Shown here: positions 38,240 to 47,383 of the stretch, one piece after another
Position numbering within the stretch: position 1 is the first letter of the stretch
How the letters are laid out: the number at the start of each line of letters is the position of its first letter
Assembly: GCF_018881575.1 (NCBI RefSeq)
Contig: NZ_JACVQB010000002.1
Location: forward strand, 186,001 to 250,000
Length of the DNA: 64,000 nt
Direction: 5' to 3'
DNA from: Polynucleobacter sp. UK-Kesae-W10
Lineage (GTDB): Bacteria; Pseudomonadota; Gammaproteobacteria; Burkholderiales; Burkholderiaceae
Translations under genes and position numbers: made by a program
The notes under the pieces: generated by a model
Seen by the model: the letters and a program-made list of their open reading frames with translations, nothing else
What the model was told of the DNA's origin: nothing
Database searches by the model: none

Positions 38240-38925
38240 TGACACAATTTTTATCCGCCTTTCAGTTGCATGAGATACCCCGAGAGGAGGGCGGAGCCAT
38301 TCTAGCTTCTCAGAGCGCTCAAGACATTCTTTTGCAATTAATAGCCAAGACTTCTCTTGAGCATGGTGGAAAATTAGTGCAGGTGGCTGAAGATTATGGA
38401 GTCTATTCTTATGGCAATATCGCCATGGCTATAGAGGCAGGAATCTCGATACAAAAGCAGCTTGATGGACGCAATGATCAAAACCATCTTGCTCCAATTG
38501 AGCTGGCTGCTATGGGAATCGTCTCTTTGGTAAATCCCTTTACTGGTCTTGTGGAGCAGGAACGTTCACTTGAGCTAGTGGGTTTTCTGGCTAAAGCCGC
38601 TAGTGCAGGAGAGCTCTACTTATCAGAAGGGGCGTATAACGCCGTACCAAACCCCGAGTCTTTATCTTGTCGATTTGTGCGCCAACTCATTAGGACCGGA
38701 GAAACCTGGGCTCTCAATGCCTATGAAGTCTTTTGGGTGCCTACGGAAGTGGAGCTGGGTAAATTGGATAAAGATCCCAATGAAGTCGATCAAGATATTC
38801 AGCCGATTCGTTCGTTTGGCCTGAAGCTTTTCTTCAGTATTCTATTTTTATTCTTTGCTGTGCTGATGTTGACGATTGGTTGGCAACCCGTTTGGGCATT
38901 TTTCATCAAGATTGTGTACAAATAA
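38239..38925 (+). CDS. Membrane-anchored degenerate class III nucleotidyl cyclase-like protein
   Basis: A 228-aa protein without a standard name. Residues about 40-165 follow the order of a class III adenylate/guanylate cyclase homology domain: a GIYSYG-like strand (YGVYSYGN), a helix AIEAGISIQKQLD, a strand LAAMGIVSL, and the typical late segment FLAKAASAGELYLSEGAYNAV. Metal-binding and transition-state residues of true cyclases are not evident, so catalysis is unlikely. A single C-terminal membrane helix (about 196-222) anchors it. Overlaps both dgkA and bcsA by one base, implying a role in the cellulose synthase complex. The domain call is by eye. Confidence 0.6.
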   Translation: MTQFLSAFQLHEIPREEGGAILASQSAQDILLQLIAKTSLEHGGKLVQVAEDYGVYSYGNIAMAIEAGISIQKQLDGRNDQNHLAPIELAAMGIVSLVNPFTGLVEQERSLELVGFLAKAASAGELYLSEGAYNAVPNPESLSCRFVRQLIRTGETWALNAYEVFWVPTEVELGKLDKDPNEVDQDIQPIRSFGLKLFFSILFLFFAVLMLTIGWQPVWAFFIKIVYK

Positions 38926-41660
38926 TGCCGAAGTACGATCGCCATACCAAAATTACCGCCACCTTACTGTTCTTTGGGTTTGGGGTAGGGCTCACCATCT
39001 TTTTTGCAGAAGAGTTATTAAATCTCGGCGGACAATTGTATTTGGGCTGGGGGACTTTTTTCATCATCTATTTGATGTCCAAGTTCAAGGCTTTTGGAAA
39101 ACAGCCATGGCGTACTATTTTTATTATTCTCGCCCTGTTTGTTAGCTGCCGATACATCGCTTGGCGTATTTTTGATACCTTAATCTATACCAACCTAGCT
39201 GACTTTATCGGTATGGCTTTGCTTTTCTTGGCAGAGCTTTATGGCTTTACTTTATTCCTGCTAGACATGTTTGTGAATTTCTCACCCATGTCGACTGAGA
39301 TCGTACCTTTGCCCAAGGATGAGTCTGTATACCCATCGGTGGATGTCTTTATTCCGACCTACGATGAGTCAGAGACGATTGTGCGCATGACAGTTACTGC
39401 AGCCACTCAAATTGATTATCCAAAAGAGAAGTTACGCGTCTATATCTTGGATGATGGTGGTTCTCATGCAAAGCGCCGCGGTAAAGAAGCGGGGGATAAG
39501 GCCTGGCGCCGTCATTACGCCCTCAGAAAATTAGCCAAAGAGTTGGGTGTAGGGTATATCACCCGCGAAACGAATCAAAAAGCCAAAGCAGGAAATATTA
39601 ATCACGCCTTGCAGCATACTAATGGCGATTTGGTCTTAATTCTTGATTGTGATCAGGTACCAACGCAGGACATCTTGAAGAATACGGTTGGCCAGTTTTT
39701 GCTCGATCCCAAAATGTTCCTAGTGCAGACGCCGCATTTCTTCATTAATGAAACACCGGTGAATAACGTCATCACCGGTGTTTCGAATCGACCTGATGAG
39801 AGTGAGATGTTCTATCGCAAGATTCAGCCGGCGATGAATTTCTGGAACGCCGCATTCTTTTGTGGGTCTGCGGCTATCTTGCGGCGCAAGTATGTCATGG
39901 AGATTGGCGGAATAGCCATCAAAACAATTACAGAAGATTGTGAAACTTCCTTAATCTTGCATGCCCATGGCTATAACAGTAGTTATATCAATAAACCAAT
40001 GGTATGCGGCTTGTCTCCTGAAACCCCTACAGATTATTTAACCCAGCACTCCAGGTGGGCTAAGGGCATGTTGCAAGTGCTCATGCATTACAACCCGCTA
40101 TTTATGCGAGGTCTAAGCCTGCCCCAGCGCTTGGCGTATTTCTCATCTTGCTACTCATGGTTATTTGGCTTTGCGCGTTATATCTTCTTCTTGGCGCCAT
40201 CGGCATTTCTGATTTTGGGACTGAATGTCTATGCGGCCAATTGGCATGAGATGGTCGATTTCACTGTGCCATATGCCTTAAGTATTTTGGTGGTGATTTC
40301 TTACTTCTTTGCAGGCTCGCGCCAACTATTCTTTTCCGAAATCTATGAGACAGTCAAAGGTTTTAGGATGATTCGGGAGTTGATGCCAGTCCTCCTCAAC
40401 CCTTGGAAGCAAAAGTTTTTAGTTACTCCAAAGGGTAAGTTACTTGAAAAAGAGCAGCTCAGTTGGGATGCATTTCCCTTATTTATCTTAATTACGATCA
40501 ATACGGTCTCAATCGCGATTGCCTGCATACGCTGGTATTACGAGCCGATTTGGCATGACAACATTGTGATTACCGGAATTTGGTGTTGTATCAATATCTG
40601 GTTAGGCCTCATGTCGCTGGGTGCTTTTTGGGAAAAGCGTCAGGTTCGCGCCTATTACCGTATTGGCGGTGGCGGAGAGTTGGTCATCCAGCAAGCTAAT
40701 GGCCTAAGAACCCTAGTTGATGATGTTGAAGATGTTTCAGTTAGCGGCATTGGTTTTAAGCTTCCTCTCGACAACCCTCTTCAGGTGGGGGAGAGCATTG
40801 CTATTGAAGTCATTGATAGTTATGGCGCGAACTATGTATTCAATGCCAAGGTAGTTCGGATGCAAAAGCAATCAGACCATTATTTCTGTGGCACCCAATT
40901 TGCACCTGAGCAAATTGCTAGCCCGGAAGCGATTGCCTTTGTATATGGCGATAGCGGTCGCTGGCAGCGCATCTGGGATGCCAGTGCCCAGCTAAAACAA
41001 TCTAAATTACAGCTATATCTTTTAACGAAGCTTGGTTTACGAGCGATTCGTGAGAACTCAGCGGGTTATTTTGCTTACATCACTAAGAGTACAGCGACAT
41101 TTTTGGCGATGATGTTCAATCCTTATTTTTGGTTCTATTTAGTTGCTGGAATTGCTAGCTGGTCGGTATATCTTCTCTATCTCGCCATTACATATACGAT
41201 TAGCATTACTGACCATCAGGCCTCAAGAAGCTTTCCAAGGGAGCAGGCCGGTGAAGAGATGACGATTTACTTTCCTAAGTTGGATGCTACTTTAGTAGGC
41301 TGGGGATTTGATATCTCGATGACGGGCGTTGGTATTAAAGTTAATTTGCCCTTCATTGTTCACGAGAATGAGTTAGCAGAAGTCTCAGTGCGGGGTCTTA
41401 CACGTGGTCAACATCGCATGGATTGTGTGATTCGTCGTGTAATCAAAGATGGCGAGGCAGTTATCTTAGGAGCTGAATTTATTGTTGATAACAGTAATTT
41501 CTTCAAAATCGTCAGCTTTGTGTATGGTCAGGGTTCCAAGATGGTGACAGCGTTGGCCTTGAAAAACCTCAAGCGTATTCTTTCTTACTTATTTTTTATT
41601 GGGGATGTTTCTGATGAGCGTAAGGCTCATACCCAATCGACTACAAAGTCTGCGAAGTGA
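38925..41660 (+). CDS. bcsA: Cellulose synthase catalytic subunit BcsA with two PilZ domains
   Basis: Processive inner-membrane glycosyltransferase making beta-1,4-glucan from UDP-glucose, about 911 aa. GT2 core: VFIPTYDESE, DDGG (about 175), DCDQ (about 241), TEDCE (about 334) and QHSRW (about 374). A first PilZ domain has RAYYR (about 575) and DVSVSG (about 603), the two c-di-GMP binding motifs. After a further hydrophobic stretch (about 725-765) a second PilZ-like domain has RSFPR (about 767) and DISMTG (about 796). Standard BcsA has only one. Start at ATG 38925, overlapping the previous stop by one base. No bcsB gene follows. Confidence 0.92.
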   Translation: MPKYDRHTKITATLLFFGFGVGLTIFFAEELLNLGGQLYLGWGTFFIIYLMSKFKAFGKQPWRTIFIILALFVSCRYIAWRIFDTLIYTNLADFIGMALLFLAELYGFTLFLLDMFVNFSPMSTEIVPLPKDESVYPSVDVFIPTYDESETIVRMTVTAATQIDYPKEKLRVYILDDGGSHAKRRGKEAGDKAWRRHYALRKLAKELGVGYITRETNQKAKAGNINHALQHTNGDLVLILDCDQVPTQDILKNTVGQFLLDPKMFLVQTPHFFINETPVNNVITGVSNRPDESEMFYRKIQPAMNFWNAAFFCGSAAILRRKYVMEIGGIAIKTITEDCETSLILHAHGYNSSYINKPMVCGLSPETPTDYLTQHSRWAKGMLQVLMHYNPLFMRGLSLPQRLAYFSSCYSWLFGFARYIFFLAPSAFLILGLNVYAANWHEMVDFTVPYALSILVVISYFFAGSRQLFFSEIYETVKGFRMIRELMPVLLNPWKQKFLVTPKGKLLEKEQLSWDAFPLFILITINTVSIAIACIRWYYEPIWHDNIVITGIWCCINIWLGLMSLGAFWEKRQVRAYYRIGGGGELVIQQANGLRTLVDDVEDVSVSGIGFKLPLDNPLQVGESIAIEVIDSYGANYVFNAKVVRMQKQSDHYFCGTQFAPEQIASPEAIAFVYGDSGRWQRIWDASAQLKQSKLQLYLLTKLGLRAIRENSAGYFAYITKSTATFLAMMFNPYFWFYLVAGIASWSVYLLYLAITYTISITDHQASRSFPREQAGEEMTIYFPKLDATLVGWGFDISMTGVGIKVNLPFIVHENELAEVSVRGLTRGQHRMDCVIRRVIKDGEAVILGAEFIVDNSNFFKIVSFVYGQGSKMVTALALKNLKRILSYLFFIGDVSDERKAHTQSTTKSAK

Positions 41661-44600
41661 TTCCGTGAAGACGCCAGCAAAACTTCTTCCTAGCTTACTA
41701 GCACTGTTAATACTGAGTTGCACTGGCAGCGCTTTTTCTGCAGACCAAGATCTGAGTAGGCAACAGAATATGGAGGCAAGGCGCGCCTTGACCCAAGCAA
41801 CCATCTTATTAAAAAGTGGCAAGCCTGACCAGGCCAATGCTTTTTTAAAGGAGAAGTTTCCTAATGGGCCTCCTCAAGGAGATTTAGCGGTTGCTTATTA
41901 CCGAATTATTGCCGTAACACCAGGTGGATGGGGTGAGGCACGTAAAGGACTAGAGGCGTTGATTAAATCCGACCGCAGAAACCTGCAATACGCTTTAGCA
42001 CTAGACTCCTTGTTGGGCTCCAAAATGGAAACGCGCGATCTCGCGCTAAAGAATCTGACAGAATTGGCCAGCGAGCGAAAGGTTGACAAGCAACGTGTCT
42101 TGCAAACTTGGCGTGAAGTTTTAAATGCGCAAGAATCTAGTCCAGAATTAGCCACTTACTATCGCGCCTATTTAGACGTTGATCCCTATAACCAAGAAAT
42201 TGCTGCTAAATGGGCGGCAGCTAAAGAGGCTCAGGCTGAACGCAATCGAATTGCTAATGACCCTGTACTACGGCGCCGACAGGTCGGTCTTGATCTATTG
42301 GATCAAGGGGATATTGTTGGGGCTGAAGCCCCCTTGGCCGAGACTCTCAAAATCTTACCCAATGACTATCGTTCATTAGGTGGCTTGGGCTTAATTCGGA
42401 TGCGGCAGGGTCGCTATGATGAGGCTATAGCCTATTTTCAAAAAGCTTTAGCACTCAATCCAGAAAATGCCGGCAAATGGCAAAGCCTCATCGCCACCAG
42501 TCAATATTGGTTGCAAATCCATCAAGCTGAAGAAGCGCGAGATAAAAAGAACTATCCGCTAGCCCTAGAGAAAATTCGCGCGGCAATCAACCTTGAGCCA
42601 CAGGGTGCTGAAGCGATTGCCGTATTGGGAACGATTGAAGCCGACCGAGGTAATGCCCACGAAGCGGAGAAGCAATTTCGAGAAGCGCTCAATCTAGAGA
42701 AAGACAACGGAATTGCTATTCGTGGTTTGGTTCAGATTTTGATTGATGAGGGCAAGCGCGAAGAGGCGCTAGTATTAATCAATGCACAAGCTGCTCAAAA
42801 TAGTTCGGATGGTAGGCGCTATGATTATTTGCGTGTCAACATTCTGCGTGCTCAAGCAGATGACTTCATTGCTAAAGGCCAAAACCATGAGGCCATTGCT
42901 ACATTGTTGCAGGCACTGAAGTTAGAGCCGCAAAACCCGTGGTTGCGCTTCAAGTTAGCGGGCCTCTATGAGAGCGGGGGTGAAGTGGACAAAGGCCTAA
43001 GTCTCATGAAAGAGGGTCTCAGACAGGCCCCCAATGATCCAGAGATGATCAATGCCAATGTCTTATTTCTATTAAATGCCGATAAAACCGAAGAGGCGCT
43101 TAGCTTCATGCGTCAGGCACTGGCAAGGCCTGGTAATGCAAATGCGTCATTGCGCTTGAGTTATGCGGATGTATTAAATCGCTTGGATCGAGATGAAGAA
43201 CTCAAGAGTGTTTTACTTGTTCTCCAAAAAAGTAAATTATCGGGTGATGACAAGATTAAATACCTGCGCATTCAACTGGATTACGATATTCGTCAGGCCC
43301 TGAAAAATGGTGACGATCAACAAGCGATTGCGTTAATAAAACGCGCGTTGGAATTAGATAAAGACGATGTCTGGTTGCGTCTGGATCTGGCTCGGCTATA
43401 TGCCAAAACCAACCAGCCTAAGCTTGGTAGTGCCTTATTTACGCAGTATCTTCAAGCTCACCCAAAAAATATTGAAGCTTTGTACGCTGATGCGCTGTAT
43501 TTGTCGGGTCTAGAACAAAACCAAGCCGCCTTAGAAGTGTTAGACCAGATTCCATCGGCTGAGCGAACCCCAAAGATTTCCCGTTTTCAAAGAAGCGTCT
43601 GGACAGATTTGCAGGTCACCCAGGTCAAAGCGCTTTATGGTCAGGGCAAGCAAGCAAAAGCCATTGCTAAGCTGGAGGATGTTCAAGCGGAGGTAAGTCC
43701 CAACCCTGATTTGCTGGCCTTGGTGGCTAGCACTTGGGCGACTATTGATCAACAAGCACGGGGCGATGCTTTATTTCAGAGTATTCAAGCGCAAAATCCA
43801 ACCCTATCGATTGATTGGCATTTACGCTATGCCAATTACTTGTTAAATCATGATCAAGAGATAGCTTTTAAACAAGAGATGGCTTCTCTAGCTGGGCAGA
43901 AGTTAAGTCCAGCCCAAAAGCAGGATTATGCAGATCTTCAGCAGGCAGCGCAATTGCAAGCCATCGGTTTAACAATTCGTTCTGGTGATATTGCTCAAGC
44001 CAAAAAAATGCTGGCACCTCTAATGACTGCAGCGCCAGCGAATTACAAGATGATGTATTTGGATAGTCAAATCCTCAGAAGGGAAGGCTATTTGGACAAG
44101 GCGATCGATGTAGAGCAGCGCGCCTTATCTCAGGCGCCTGTGCCGCTTGCCAACAAACAAAGCCTTTCAACTTTGAAGTCCACCGACACCACAGCAGCGG
44201 TTTCTGTTTATCAAATTCAAGCGCCTGTCTTGCAGCCCTCAGCCGCCTCATCTGGAAGCGCCTATCAATACAAACAGATGGCCGATATGCTCGATATGCG
44301 AACGAACTGGGTTGATGGAGCGGTCGATTACCTATCCTTAAACGGAACCCGAGGGCAGTCTTACTATCGCGCTTCTGAAATTCCACTGGAATGGAAAATG
44401 CCACTGCGTTCAGATGAGCGAGTTACTTTCCGTGCTGACCAGGTCAATATCAATGCAGGCGCAATTGATGCTGGCAATGCTTATCAGGTAAGCACCTTTG
44501 GAACTTTGGCGACGGTATGTCAAAACAATAGCCCTGGAACTGGCAAATGCCCTGGGGGCTTTTCAAATCAATCTGCTGCAGGCACAGCATTGAATATTGG

Positions 44601-45444
44601 CTATGAGAAGCAAAACTTCAAAGCTGATGTGGGTACAACTCCAGTGGGTTTCTTAACCCAGAATTGGATTGGCGGACTAAAGCAAAAGTTTGATCTTGGG
44701 CCGGTTGGTCTTTCGGTAGAGCTCGCTCGTCGTCCAATGACCAGCACCTTACTCTCGTATGCCGGCACGCGCGATCCGGTCACTGGCTCTATTTGGGGCG
44801 GCATGGTGGCAACTGGAGGTACGCTAGGCCTCAGTCTTGATCAAGGTGGCACCCTAGGCGGATGGACTTATTACCGGGCCCGCAGTTTGACGGGGACTAA
44901 TGTACAAAGTAATAGTGACAATCAGTTTATGGCTGGCTTGAATTGGCGCATCATTAATGAAACCGATCGCCAACTGTCGAGCGGTCTTACGGGAATGCTT
45001 TGGGGCTTTAAGCAAAATGCTGGCGAGTTTACGTATGGGCAGGGCGGTTATTACAGTCCACAAAGTTATCGCGCAGTTACTTTGCCCCTCAATTATTCTC
45101 AACGCTTTACTCGCTTCTCCTATGTTTTGGGTGGATCTGTTTCAAGCAACTGGTCTCGTACGGATGCAGCTCCATACTTCCCAACAAATAGCTCCTACCA
45201 GGCTGCTGCAGGCAATCCTTACTACTCAGCAAGCTCTGGTCCAGGTAGTGCGTATTCCCTGTTGGCTGCTTGGGAGTACCAGGTATCACCCTCTGTATTT
45301 GTAGGCAACCGCCTCAAGCTTGAGCGTTCACCGTACTACGCGCCTAATAGCTTTGTGCTCTACGTCCGGATTGCGTTAGATGATACTGCGCCACATCCTG
45401 TGCCGTTACAAACCCAACCCGTCATTCCGACATCTCACTTTTGA
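41614..45444 (+). CDS. bcsC: Cellulose export protein BcsC (TPR plus outer-membrane barrel)
   Basis: About 1276 aa. Signal peptide (LLPSLLALLILSCTGSAFSA), then about 20 tetratricopeptide repeats across residues 40-800 (for example YDEAIAYFQKALALNPENAG), a linker, and the C-terminal BcsC domain from about 900 that forms the outer-membrane beta barrel (end LYVRIALDDTAPH). It guides the polymer through the periplasm and out. Start taken as ATG 41614 (MSVRLIP), 47 bases inside bcsA; ATG 41605 and TTG 41599 are alternatives. Overlaps the next gene by one base. Confidence 0.9.
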   Translation: MSVRLIPNRLQSLRSDSVKTPAKLLPSLLALLILSCTGSAFSADQDLSRQQNMEARRALTQATILLKSGKPDQANAFLKEKFPNGPPQGDLAVAYYRIIAVTPGGWGEARKGLEALIKSDRRNLQYALALDSLLGSKMETRDLALKNLTELASERKVDKQRVLQTWREVLNAQESSPELATYYRAYLDVDPYNQEIAAKWAAAKEAQAERNRIANDPVLRRRQVGLDLLDQGDIVGAEAPLAETLKILPNDYRSLGGLGLIRMRQGRYDEAIAYFQKALALNPENAGKWQSLIATSQYWLQIHQAEEARDKKNYPLALEKIRAAINLEPQGAEAIAVLGTIEADRGNAHEAEKQFREALNLEKDNGIAIRGLVQILIDEGKREEALVLINAQAAQNSSDGRRYDYLRVNILRAQADDFIAKGQNHEAIATLLQALKLEPQNPWLRFKLAGLYESGGEVDKGLSLMKEGLRQAPNDPEMINANVLFLLNADKTEEALSFMRQALARPGNANASLRLSYADVLNRLDRDEELKSVLLVLQKSKLSGDDKIKYLRIQLDYDIRQALKNGDDQQAIALIKRALELDKDDVWLRLDLARLYAKTNQPKLGSALFTQYLQAHPKNIEALYADALYLSGLEQNQAALEVLDQIPSAERTPKISRFQRSVWTDLQVTQVKALYGQGKQAKAIAKLEDVQAEVSPNPDLLALVASTWATIDQQARGDALFQSIQAQNPTLSIDWHLRYANYLLNHDQEIAFKQEMASLAGQKLSPAQKQDYADLQQAAQLQAIGLTIRSGDIAQAKKMLAPLMTAAPANYKMMYLDSQILRREGYLDKAIDVEQRALSQAPVPLANKQSLSTLKSTDTTAAVSVYQIQAPVLQPSAASSGSAYQYKQMADMLDMRTNWVDGAVDYLSLNGTRGQSYYRASEIPLEWKMPLRSDERVTFRADQVNINAGAIDAGNAYQVSTFGTLATVCQNNSPGTGKCPGGFSNQSAAGTALNIGYEKQNFKADVGTTPVGFLTQNWIGGLKQKFDLGPVGLSVELARRPMTSTLLSYAGTRDPVTGSIWGGMVATGGTLGLSLDQGGTLGGWTYYRARSLTGTNVQSNSDNQFMAGLNWRIINETDRQLSSGLTGMLWGFKQNAGEFTYGQGGYYSPQSYRAVTLPLNYSQRFTRFSYVLGGSVSSNWSRTDAAPYFPTNSSYQAAAGNPYYSASSGPGSAYSLLAAWEYQVSPSVFVGNRLKLERSPYYAPNSFVLYVRIALDDTAPHPVPLQTQPVIPTSHF

Positions 45445-45833
45445 TGAATGGACCGACCATGATCAAGCGCTTTTCTATCTTCAGTCTGTTGTGGATTTTT
45501 ACTACCGCGATGAGTGTCGTATCTTTTGCACAAATACCGGAGCAAGCCCCACGTTTTGATCCTTACATGCCTGGCGAATTAAATGAGCGTGCACTCTATG
45601 CATTGCAGATGCAAGATACGAGTACAGCTTTGATTTTGCTAGAGAGGGCTTATCGTTTAAATCCCAATAGCCCAGATATCAAAGCCAATTTAGATATCGT
45701 TCGGCAGATCGCCAAAGAGAAAACAGCGGTTGAGGTCCGCGGTGAGGTGATTCACCTAGATGCTATTGGAAATCCAATTCAGGAGAACCAGGCAAGCAAT
45801 GTTCCGGGAATCTGGCCGGAGCCTAGGCCTTAA
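45444..45833 (+). CDS. Small secreted TPR-like protein of the bcs operon
   Basis: About 129 aa. A signal peptide (FSLLWIFTTAMSVVSFA) is followed by a single TPR-like helix pair (ERALYALQMQDTSTALILLERAYRLNPNSPDIKANLDIV) - cited here only by its core ALILLERAYRLNPNSPDIK - and a Pro-rich tail with AIGNPIQENQ. I do not recognise the family. Its ATG overlaps the bcsC stop by one base, so it is likely a periplasmic partner of the BcsC repeat domain. Another possible start is ATG 45459. Confidence 0.72.
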   Translation: MNGPTMIKRFSIFSLLWIFTTAMSVVSFAQIPEQAPRFDPYMPGELNERALYALQMQDTSTALILLERAYRLNPNSPDIKANLDIVRQIAKEKTAVEVRGEVIHLDAIGNPIQENQASNVPGIWPEPRP

Positions 45834-45840
45834 TTAAGGA

Positions 45841-47382
45841 CTAGTTTTCGGTATCGAACAAGTTCCAGTTGATATCGTTCGAACGGAAGTAGTAAGACGC
45901 TCCAAATTTCATGATTACCGAATCTTCATTCTCGGCTACAAAGCGCGTACTCGGCAGATTTTTGGAATAAAACTCAGGGTCTATGCTGCCGGCAGTAAAA
46001 GGTGACTTAGCCACAAAGCGGGACAACATCTCTGAAGCGGCTAGATAGCTAGTGGGTTGCTCAATGATCTTGGTTTTGGCTGGAGCATCCGATTTGCCTG
46101 TAAATAGAACGCCAACAGGAATATTGGTGACATTTGGGCTTGGAATTTCTCGCATACCTACAATCTCATTCTTGTTGCGACGAATTGCTGCGCCATGCTC
46201 AGGAATAAACACAATCACGACTTGGCGACCAGAGCTATTCACCTTGCTATAAAAGCGATCCACATCCTCGAGTAATTTATGTAGGCGACGAGAATAGGTT
46301 TCCACGCTATTCTCCAAACGTCCATCTAAAGCGCGATTGCCATCATGCAAGCTAATGGTGTTGTAGAAGAGGGCAACCCGATCTTGGCGACTCTTCATGC
46401 GGGCATCCCACCAGTTTGATAGCACTGCATAGTCATCGTAGACTTGCGAGCCGTCAAAGCCTTTTAAATAAGGGGCAGATTTTGTATTGTCAAACAATGG
46501 GGCAGTCATGCCACCATCATGGCGAATTTCCTGGAGTAGATCGCCATACTTGCCATCGTGATTGAGCGCCAACTGCGTATCAAAGCCGGCAGCTTGTAAA
46601 TTATTAAACAGTAGCGAGCCTTCTATAGGCCGCTTATAGAGATCTCGTTGATCTTGTTGACCATGACTAGCTCTTAGTAGCCGAATAATGGAGGGCCCAC
46701 TGTAGGAGGATGCCGAGTTAAAGCTGGTAAAGAGGTAATGAAAGCGCTTAAAGAGAGGGTTCTCTTCCTCTTTGACATATTTCAGATCATCCCAGGCCAA
46801 TGAGCAAACATTGATCACTAGAATATCGAAAGGAGCACCACTCGCTTTTTGCGAGCGATTAAATGTGGTGCGAGCAATTTCATCGATAAAAAAACCATCC
46901 AGGGATTCGGTAAGCTCATCATCGCTTGGGGCACCAATCACTTGACCTGAGGCATCGTAAGAATAGATATTGACATTCTGCTTGAAGGGAAGCAGCGTAC
47001 TCATAATCGCAAGAACGGCAATCGTGCTCATGCGAATTTTTTTTGAAACCAGATAGTAAATAATAAAACTCAGAACCAGTGCGCCCACAACTTGAAGGTT
47101 TACGATCCGCGTAAAGAGTTCTAGATAGTAGTCAAAGCTAAAGTCAGCTAGCTGACTAATTTTGGGGATGACATTGCGTAGTGGGGGTAGCTGGCTGTCA
47201 AAGTAAAACAGCACCAAGCCAACTGGGATGGCTACCCAGCGACGAATTTTCAAGAGCGTGGGGTTGGCATTGGAAAAGATTAAGGCAATCGCAAAGGCGG
47301 CATTCACAAAGAAGTGAAAATTAATATAGCCTGTATAAAACAGGATTGCCTTGATGATGAAGTAAAAGCCCCATAAGCCCAT
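45841..47382 (-). CDS. bcsG: Cellulose phosphoethanolamine transferase BcsG
   Basis: Modifies cellulose with phosphoethanolamine taken from phosphatidylethanolamine. 513 aa: N-terminal membrane part of about five helices (LWGFYFIIKAILFYTGYINF), then a periplasmic alkaline-phosphatase-fold domain. Active-site marks match the family: VINVCSLAWDDL (Cys193), the nucleophile region SYSGPSIIRLLRA (about 226-238) and FIPEHGAAIRRN (Glu-His zinc ligands). BcsE and BcsF, its usual enterobacterial partners, are absent. One base separates it from bcsZ. Confidence 0.92.
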   Translation of the reverse strand: MGLWGFYFIIKAILFYTGYINFHFFVNAAFAIALIFSNANPTLLKIRRWVAIPVGLVLFYFDSQLPPLRNVIPKISQLADFSFDYYLELFTRIVNLQVVGALVLSFIIYYLVSKKIRMSTIAVLAIMSTLLPFKQNVNIYSYDASGQVIGAPSDDELTESLDGFFIDEIARTTFNRSQKASGAPFDILVINVCSLAWDDLKYVKEEENPLFKRFHYLFTSFNSASSYSGPSIIRLLRASHGQQDQRDLYKRPIEGSLLFNNLQAAGFDTQLALNHDGKYGDLLQEIRHDGGMTAPLFDNTKSAPYLKGFDGSQVYDDYAVLSNWWDARMKSRQDRVALFYNTISLHDGNRALDGRLENSVETYSRRLHKLLEDVDRFYSKVNSSGRQVVIVFIPEHGAAIRRNKNEIVGMREIPSPNVTNIPVGVLFTGKSDAPAKTKIIEQPTSYLAASEMLSRFVAKSPFTAGSIDPEFYSKNLPSTRFVAENEDSVIMKFGASYYFRSNDINWNLFDTEN

Positions 47383-47383
47383 A

